12,644 nt of DNA from DASWHD01 sp036393335 (GTDB lineage Bacteria > CG2-30-53-67 > CG2-30-70-394): NCBI GenBank assembly GCA_036393335.1, contig DASWHD010000071.1, positions 1 to 12,644 of the forward strand, read 5' to 3'. The translations under genes were made by a program, and so were the position numbers. The notes under the pieces are model-generated. The model was not told the origin of the DNA, ran no database searches, and saw only the letters and a program-made list of their open reading frames with translations. Below are positions 8,349 through 12,644 of the stretch, piece after piece; the stretch's first letter is position 1, and each line of letters starts with the position of its first letter.

Positions 8349-9203
8349 TCATGGCAGCTCGGTCACCCAGACCCCCACGTGGAGGCTCGCTCCCGGAGGC
8401 CCAACGAACGAGCCGGCTACGGGGGGTACGGATTCGGGCAGCCTCGCCACCGCCACGGCAAAGTGGCTGGTGCCGACGATTTCGCCGATGGTGGGATCGA
8501 ATCCCTTCCAGCCCGCGCCAGGCAGGTACACCTCGGCCCAGGCATGGGTTGAACCAAAATTGACCGTGGATGGCGCCGCATGAAGGTAGCCGCTCACAAA
8601 ACGCGCGGCGAGGCCCAGGTGCCGTGCGGCTTCCATGAATAGATTCGCGAAGTCACGGCAGGAGCCGGTACCGCGGGACAGCGTATCTGCGGCGCTCTGA
8701 ACACCAGGCTCCTCCCGCAGTTGGTACGCCAGGGTTTGATGGATGTGGACGCAAAGCCGCTGCAACAAGGCGTAGGTCTGAAGCCGCTCGCCTGATCGCC
8801 ATAAATTCGCAACCCAATTCGTCAGCCGGTCGCTGGCCGTGGGCTCGGTGAAAGTCAGATAGGGCGACAGCACCACCCGATCCTCGGGGGTATAGGCAAA
8901 CGGGTAGTCCGTCGCGTAATCGGCCACCAGAAAATCGAGGGGCGCTTCGTTGAATTGCTGGAGGATGACCTCACTCTCGATCACAAGCTGACTGGCGGGC
9001 GTATCGAAGGTCGCGATCGCCACAGAATTGTCTTCCACGTCACGGTGCCAGCGCAGCTTGGCCGGCGGCGTGATCTCCAGGGTGGAGGACTCGATGCGCA
9101 GCTCATGGCCCTCCCTCGGACGCAGCCGCAGGGCGTGTGGTCCGAGCCACACGGGGCCGGAGAAATCATAGTAAGTGCGATGGAGGATCTTATAGCGCTG
9201 CAT
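8349..9203 (-). CDS. Transglutaminase-like cysteine peptidase family protein
   Basis: A 284-residue protein of the bacterial transglutaminase-like family, with an N-terminal beta domain (about 1-100, beginning YKILHRTYYDFSGPV) and a core domain (about 150-245). The papain-like triad is visible: Cys182 in GSCRDFANLF, His220 in STHAWAEVYLPG and Asp236 in GFDPT. No signal peptide is seen, so it is probably cytoplasmic. Relatives are often beside alpha-E and circularly permuted ATP-grasp genes in what look like peptide-modification clusters; none of those is here. The gene sits alone between two copies of a 390-bp repeat. The start at ATG 9203-9201 follows a weak GGGATGAG. Family call firm, substrate unknown. 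Confidence 0.93.
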   Translation of the reverse strand: MQRYKILHRTYYDFSGPVWLGPHALRLRPREGHELRIESSTLEITPPAKLRWHRDVEDNSVAIATFDTPASQLVIESEVILQQFNEAPLDFLVADYATDYPFAYTPEDRVVLSPYLTFTEPTASDRLTNWVANLWRSGERLQTYALLQRLCVHIHQTLAYQLREEPGVQSAADTLSRGTGSCRDFANLFMEAARHLGLAARFVSGYLHAAPSTVNFGSTHAWAEVYLPGAGWKGFDPTIGEIVGTSHFAVAVARLPESVPPVAGSFVGPPGASLHVGVWVTELP

Positions 9204-9261
9204 ATCTCATCCCACGCGCCCACTCCCGCGGAGTCGAGGCGGAAGGCCAGATCCGATTTTC

Positions 9262-9655
9262 AACGCCACGGCGCGAAGACGCCAGGACGCAAAGGGAGGT
9301 TCCAACGAGGCCCGCCGGTCCTCCTGGCGCGTTGGCACCTCCGCGAGAGGAACCATTCAACGCAGAGACACGGCGGTGCAGAAACGCGGAGGAAACCGAG
9401 CCCGCCCCGGGCCGAGTCCCCTCTCCCCACCCCCCGTGGGAGAGGGACCGGGTGAGGGGGGCGTCTTTCTGTGGGCGCGCCGGAGTCCAACCATCGCTGG
9501 CCACCACCGCCGTGGACTGAATTGGGTCCTCTCGCTAAGCCGCCAAGCACGCGAAGGAGACACGAGGGATAAACCGCGTACGCCGTCGATCATGCCTCCT
9601 TGCGCCTTTGCCTCTGCGCGAGGGGAAGACCTCAACGCGGAGGCGCAGGGGGAAT
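9262..9655. repeat. Composite dispersed repeat, copy B
   Basis: A diverged direct repeat of copy A, offset by about 1,419-1,424 bases. Shared blocks are AACGCAGAG (9359-9367), the hairpin CCCTCTCCC/GGGAGAGGG (9419-9446), a 24-base identical stretch (9537-9560), CCGCGTACGCCGTCGATC (about 9574-9591), and a CTTTGCCTCTGCGCGAG-like inverted arm near 9606-9622. The offset drifts by only a few bases, so the copies differ mainly by substitutions. Beyond it, a 12-bp perfect palindrome GGCTGATCAGCC lies at 9685-9696. No coding sequence is supported in 9204-9729. Confidence 0.72.
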
Positions 9656-9729
9656 CGAGTCGCCCGGGACCGGCCACCTGACGGGGCTGATCAGCCGCAC
9701 GGATGCTTAACTCGGCGGAATCTGCCTTG

Positions 9730-10197
9730 TCAGGCGGAGGTGGACGGATGCTCACGACGGATGGCTTGAACCACGTGGTCGAGCTGTTGAAGAAAACGGG
9801 ATCGGTCCCGCTTTTCTAGCGGTGGGGGCCCGCCCGTGATCTGTCCCGAGTCACGGAGCTCGGACAACAGTTCCCGGGTCGCGACGGCGTCCCCGATGTT
9901 GTCTTCCGTGAACGGCCTTCCGGTGGGACCCATTACCCGTGCCCCTTCCTTCAGGCAGCGGCTCGCCAGCGGAATATCGGCGGTGACGACGATGTCGTCA
10001 GGCCGCACGTGGTCGACGATCCAATCATCGGCCGCATCGAATCCGCCCGCGACGACTTCGAGCGCGATCCCTCGCTCATCCGGAACTCGCATCCAAGAGT
10101 TCGCCACCAGGGTGACCTCCAGGCGACAGCGCCGCGCGACGCGGTACACCTCCTCTTTCACCGGGCACGCATCCGCATCTACGAAGATGTGCAGCAA
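9730..10197 (-). CDS. YaiI/YqxD (UPF0178, DUF188) family protein
   Basis: A 155-residue member of UPF0178, a widespread family placed near PIN/NYN-type nucleases. Its cellular role is not established. The N-terminal acidic motif IFVDADACPVK (4-14), then DWIVDHVRPDDIVVTADIPLA (about 58-78), the GRPFTEDNIGDAVATRELLSELR block and the C-terminal RSRFLQQLDHVVQAI helix are all characteristic. The start appears to be a rare TTG at 10197-10195, preceded by GAGG eight bases upstream. No ATG or GTG lies further upstream in frame near a binding site, and starting here gives the family-standard N-terminus. It ends at TGA 9732-9730. It may be the first resident gene beyond the cassette-like segment. Confidence 0.93.
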   Translation of the reverse strand: MLHIFVDADACPVKEEVYRVARRCRLEVTLVANSWMRVPDERGIALEVVAGGFDAADDWIVDHVRPDDIVVTADIPLASRCLKEGARVMGPTGRPFTEDNIGDAVATRELLSELRDSGQITGGPPPLEKRDRSRFLQQLDHVVQAIRREHPSTSA

Positions 10198-10237
10198 AGG
10201 ACGATCCTCACCCTCCCCCCGGTCGGGTCCGGGTGCC

Positions 10238-10257
10238 GCCTAGCGCTTGAGTTAGGC
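10238..10257 (-). other. Possible collapsed integron attC remnant
   Basis: Read on the minus strand, GCCTAAC (10257-10251), an exact RYYYAAC core, follows the SRPBCC stop codon by 9 bases. It is joined after a few bases to GCTAGGC, a one-off match to GTTRRRY. GCCTA and TAGGC pair as a 5-bp stem. True attC sites are about 55-150 bases, so at 20 bases this would be only fused arms. Chance is a real alternative. Confidence 0.3.
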
Positions 10258-10266
10258 GACACCTCG

Positions 10267-10713
10267 TTAATCCGGAATGTTGGGCTCGACGAGCTTCGCA
10301 AGTTGTGCCAGCGACTCTTGCCAGCCGAGATAGCACATCTCGAGCGGAATCGCCTCGGGCAGCCCTTCTTGCACGACTTCGAGCTCCGTCCCGCACGACA
10401 CTGGCTTCAAGGTCAGCGTCGTCTGCATCTCCCCGGGCAAGTTCGGGTCGTCGAATCGGTCCGTATAGCGAATCTTTTCGAATGGCACGAGCTCGCGATA
10501 CTCGCCACCGAAGGCGTGACCGTGGCCGGTAGAGAAGTTCGTGAACGACATCTTATAGGTGCCGCCGATCTTGGCATCCATGTGGTGAACCTTGCAGGTG
10601 AAACCATATGGTGGAAGCCACTTGGCCATGGCGTCAGCGTCTAGGAACGCCCGATACACGCGCTCCGGATTCGCACGGAACACGCGGTGAAGTCGGATGG
10701 TTCCTGTGGACAT
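10267..10713 (-). CDS. SRPBCC/AHSA1-domain protein
   Basis: A 148-residue START-like (SRPBCC) protein with a deep hydrophobic ligand pocket; the AHSA1 branch is common in bacteria and mostly uncharacterised. The family pattern runs RVFRANPERVYRAFLDADAMAKWLPPYGF, then GGTYKMSFTNFSTGHGHAFGGEYRELVPFEKIRYTDRF, then a beta-strand run, and ends in GWQESLAQLAKLVEPNIPD. The ATG at 10713-10711 is set by AAAGGAG about eight bases upstream. Its base composition looks less GC-rich than pnp or murI, hinting at transfer. It has no same-operon partner and is bracketed by attC-like palindromes, as expected for a single-gene integron cassette of about 540 bases. The domain call is firm; the cassette reading is inference. 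Confidence 0.92.
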   Translation of the reverse strand: MSTGTIRLHRVFRANPERVYRAFLDADAMAKWLPPYGFTCKVHHMDAKIGGTYKMSFTNFSTGHGHAFGGEYRELVPFEKIRYTDRFDDPNLPGEMQTTLTLKPVSCGTELEVVQEGLPEAIPLEMCYLGWQESLAQLAKLVEPNIPD

Positions 10714-10795
10714 GACCAATTCTCCTTTCGATTCATCGTCCGGTGGGAGTCGGGTTTACGACAACGCACGGGAGCGCTGATGGATACATCGTGAC

Positions 10796-10907
10796 GCCTA
10801 ATGATGAAGCTCAGACGAGCCGGCAACAAACGCGGTGCCACGTGAGCGGCGAGACACGAACCGCCGAGCTGAGGGAGTGCACTTGTTGCCGGGTCGCCTC
10901 GTTAGCC
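10796..10907 (-). other. attC-like imperfect palindrome upstream of the SRPBCC gene
   Basis: Ten-base arms CCGGCAACAA (10820-10829) and TTGTTGCCGG (10883-10892) are perfect complements around a 53-base loop. On the minus strand the ends are GGCTAAC (10907-10901) and ATTAGGC (10802-10796), each one base off the integron cores RYYYAAC and GTTRRRY. The spacers between arm and core are unequal (8 versus 17 bases), which weakens the match. Size and place, just before the SRPBCC gene and about 85 bases after it would be a leader, fit an attC. Confidence 0.4.
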
Positions 10908-10984
10908 TGGATTTGAAAGGACAGTCGATGGAGCGGCACTGCTCGGTGTGATGGACGCGAACCAGCAACTTGCAAGTTTGCAGC

Positions 10985-11694
10985 TCCGACCCGCTTACGC
11001 ACCCGGCCCAGCCGGTTCAGCTCGTTCGCCATCGCCTAGGCGCCCTCCCCGTCCGGGAGACGCAAGGTGCCGCGGTGCAGCCCCTCGCGCAGCGCGGCCA
11101 AGAGCTTGCCCGGGAACAGCGCCTGCACCACCCGCACCGGCAGCAGGAAACCGCCCCGCACCGGCTTCCACGTCCCGTCGGCGGTGACCCCCCCGCCGGT
11201 CACCAGGCAGTGGACGTGGGGATGGAGGCACAGGGTCCGGCCCCAGGTGTGCAGCGCCGCGATCACCAGCAGGCCGTAGCGCCCAGAGACCGCGGGTCGC
11301 CCAGCAGCGTGAACAGGGTGTCGCGGGCCGCCCGGAACAACAGGTCGGCGAAGCGCCGGCGGTTGTCCCGCCATAGGTTGTGGAGCTCACGGGGGAGGGT
11401 GAACACCACGTGGTAGTGGTCACACGCCAGCAGCCGCGCCTTCTGGGCGGCCAACCACTGCTCCACCTGAAGGTACGCGCATTGCGGGCAGGAGCGATGC
11501 TTGCAGGAGTTGTACCACACCCGCTCCACGTGGCCCTCCGGACACGCCTGGACATGGCCACCCAGGGCCGCGGTGCGGCAGGCCATCAGCGCCGCGGCCG
11601 CCTTGTGGAAGCGCAACGGCAACCGGCGCGTGACGGCGTAGGCGCCGAAGTGTTGCCGGAAGATCGACTGCAGCGTGACCGCTGAGGAGGCCAT
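10985..11694 (-). pseudogene. IS91-family (HUH, Y2-type) transposase relic
   Basis: IS91-like elements move by rolling-circle transposition. The N-terminal zinc-binding domain is intact: FRQHFGAYAV, LMACRTAALGGHVQACPEGH, then CKHRSCPQC, and the HVVFTLPRELHNLWRDNR segment. Near 11283 the frame shifts, best explained by one missing base before CGC TAC. The protein then continues as YGLLVIAALHTWGRTL with the HUH motif HPHVH (11224-11210). An in-frame TAG at 11038-11036 interrupts LPDGEGA and ANELNRLGR. Similarity fades near 10985, so the region carrying the catalytic tyrosines is missing. Three lesions make it inactive. IS91 targets are GAAC or CAAG; the palindrome AACTTGCAAGTT (10967-10978) next to the broken end contains CAAG. 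Neither ori nor ter end was identified. Confidence 0.88.
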
Positions 11695-11767
11695 GGAGAA
11701 ACGTCACCCAACGTCTAAATACAACCGGTATGGATCCCTAAAACTATCGTCTCCGCGAAGCGGCTTT

Positions 11768-11829
11768 GTTCAACGCCATGCCGATCAGCGGCCGGCCGAA
11801 GGCCGGTCCGCTGCATCGGCTTGTGGGGC
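11768..11829 (-). other. Best candidate integron attC site
   Basis: A near-perfect stem is seen on the plus strand: GCCGAT-CAGCGG-CCGGCC (11780-11797), loop GAA, then GGCCGG-CCGCTG-ATCGGC (11801-11820). It is interrupted only by single bulged bases T11807 and C11814, both on one side. Read on the minus strand the ends are GCCCCAC (11829-11823, one off RYYYAAC) and GTTGAAC (11774-11768, exact GTTRRRY). The length is 62 bases. A near-palindrome, core heptamers at both ends and bulges confined to one arm are the defining traits of attC recombination sites. It overlaps the 3' end of the antitoxin gene, as cassette genes often run into their attC. A terminator-like hairpin is the alternative, though no T-tract follows. 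Confidence 0.5.
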
Positions 11830-11991
11830 AGCCCGATCGCGAAGGCGCTTCAGGAACGGATCCTGGATTTCCTGGGAAGCGAGCCACTTCAACTCTTCAG
11901 CCAATGTCATGCCTGCAATCTCTGCCGAAAGCTTGTCTCGTGCCGCGCGCATCATGGCGACCGCGTCGAACTTCTTCTCTGTCTTACTCAT
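11785..11991 (-). CDS. Small antitoxin-like partner of the PIN protein
   Basis: A 68-residue protein, MSKTEKKFDAVAMMRAARDKL, then SAEIAGMTLAEELKWLASQEIQDPFLKRL, ending in a low-complexity tail. The KFD-V-M-R start and the GMT-EEEL helix resemble the short partners that follow PIN proteins with the SWNFKH signature. It is probably the antitoxin that wraps the PIN active site; this is by context, not tested. The ATG (11991-11989) overlaps the PIN stop by eight bases, which implies translational coupling. The last ten or so residues (DAADRPSAGR) are encoded by the palindrome at 11780-11820, so the tail may be a by-product of the site. Confidence 0.75.
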   Translation of the reverse strand: MSKTEKKFDAVAMMRAARDKLSAEIAGMTLAEELKWLASQEIQDPFLKRLRDRAAPQADAADRPSAGR

Positions 11992-12442
11992 CTGACAACA
12001 CCTCTCGTGGTGTCCGGATCTCGATCAGTGGATAGCCCTGGCGCAGGTTCACCGAATTGTAGCCGTGGATCCGCTGCAGGTTGACGATGTGCTTGAAGTT
12101 CCAGCTCACGAGTACGTCAACGCGAGCCACGGATGCGATGGCGATGTGCTGGGCGTCGGCACGCATCCTGACCGTGAGAACACCCGCGGAGAGGTACGCC
12201 TCCGCTAGATCCCTCGCCTCGGCGTCAAGCTGAAGCGTCTCGATGTGCGCTTCCGGCACCGAGGCGAGTCTCCTGCGGACCGCGGCTGGCGCCACAGCCA
12301 ACTCCTGTACGGTGAGGCTGGAAAGGACCAAGACGCGCTCACCGCGGACGAAGCTGTCCAACAGACGAACGGAGTGCTGTGCGAACTCTTCGTCCTCGCA
12401 GCCACCCAACACCGAGGTGTCCGTGTAGATCCGGAACTTCAT
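11984..12442 (-). CDS. PIN-domain protein, probable toxin ribonuclease
   Basis: A 152-residue PIN-fold protein; PIN toxins (VapC-like) are metal-dependent RNases. Acidic residues are in the expected places: Asp8 in IYTDTSVLGG, Glu47 in LTVQELAVAP and Asp96 in RADAQHIAIAS. The fourth position is SWNFKHIVN, where Asn115 replaces the usual Asp; this signature with the ending YNSVNLRQGYPLIEIRTPREV defines a recognisable PIN subgroup. The start at ATG 12442-12440 follows a purine-rich GAGGTAGG. It is first in a two-gene unit with the small partner after it, the reverse of vapBC. Toxicity is inferred. Flanking attC-like palindromes suggest the pair is one cassette, a common setting for toxin-antitoxin genes in chromosomal integrons. 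Confidence 0.9.
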   Translation of the reverse strand: MKFRIYTDTSVLGGCEDEEFAQHSVRLLDSFVRGERVLVLSSLTVQELAVAPAAVRRRLASVPEAHIETLQLDAEARDLAEAYLSAGVLTVRMRADAQHIAIASVARVDVLVSWNFKHIVNLQRIHGYNSVNLRQGYPLIEIRTPREVLSDE

Positions 12443-12495
12443 GGTCGCATCCTACCTCAGGTCACCATTACCTTGCGCGTCGCAGCCTTGTTGCT

Positions 12496-12591
12496 TCCCA
12501 ACAAAGAGGACCTTATCCATCGTGCGGGCGCACGGGAGGCTCGGGATGGGCATCGGGGGAGCGGCGCATGCTGGATAAGGGCCCGTTGAAC
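12496..12591 (-). other. attC-like palindrome upstream of the PIN gene
   Basis: CCTTATCCA (12511-12519) and TGGATAAGG (12572-12580) are perfect 9-bp complements. On the minus strand the outer ends are GTTCAAC (12591-12585, exact RYYYAAC) and GTTGGGA (12502-12496, one off GTTRRRY), at 4 and 8 bases from the stem. This is the layout of an attC preceding the PIN cassette. A small hairpin TTGTTG/CAACAA (12488-12504) overlaps one end. The stem is short and the loop long, so confidence is low. The remaining 12592-12644 shows no gene. Confidence 0.33.
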
Positions 12592-12644
12592 GGAACCGCG
12601 GAGCGGGGCGCGGTGCTTGGGGATTCTATGGCAAGCCGTGGGGG

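Noticed and set aside
9698..9740. Another possible attC core (GTTAAGC) downstream of the YaiI-family gene
   Set aside because: Although GTTAAGC fits GTTRRRY, the partner GCCTGAC does not fit well, the two are only about 30 bases apart and no stem joins them. The YaiI family is normally a resident chromosomal gene.
10967..10978. Perfect 12-bp palindrome AACTTGCAAGTT as a regulator binding site
   Set aside because: No gene start lies nearby on either strand; it is kept only as a possible IS91 target mark.

Overview
The window reads as chromosome of a high-GC gammaproteobacterium. The rpsO-pnp pair, GTAG-headed REP palindromes next to pnp and a PhoB-box-like site all fit that group. The taxonomic call is an inference, since no rRNA or other taxonomic marker is present.

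Left part (1-6300). A patatin-like phospholipase is cut by the left edge on the minus strand. It is divergent from a secreted PhoX/DUF839-like protein whose upstream region carries three 11-bp-spaced Pho-box-like half-sites. After a hairpin and a GC-rich gene-free stretch comes the core block rpsO (S15) and pnp (PNPase), with a promoter-like sequence and leader hairpins. A paired REP element separates pnp from dut (dUTPase). Next come a hicB-hicA toxin-antitoxin pair whose hicA is frameshifted, and a MazG-like nucleotide pyrophosphohydrolase. dut and the MazG-like gene both act in nucleotide-pool cleaning, and the hicBA pair sits between them.

Middle part (6300-9730). All genes here are on the minus strand: a PrcB-family lipoprotein, murI (glutamate racemase) and a transglutaminase-like cysteine peptidase. 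The non-coding spaces hold dispersed repeats. There is a second REP-like palindrome cluster, a short inverted repeat before prcB, and two diverged copies of a roughly 390-bp composite repeat that flank the transglutaminase gene in direct orientation.

Right part (9730-12644). This is an accessory segment: a YaiI/UPF0178 protein, an SRPBCC/AHSA1-domain protein, a broken IS91-family (HUH) transposase and a PIN-toxin plus small-antitoxin pair, all on the minus strand. Around the SRPBCC and PIN genes are imperfect palindromes ending in integron-type core heptamers (GTTRRRY / RYYYAAC). The best is at 11768-11829. I read the segment as a candidate remnant of integron gene cassettes without an integrase, broken up by the IS91 relic. 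The palindromes are seen in the sequence; calling them attC sites is inference and needs a covariance-model test.

No rRNA, tRNA, CRISPR array or replication origin was recognised. The larger antisense open frames over pnp, murI and the PhoX-like gene look like high-GC shadows.
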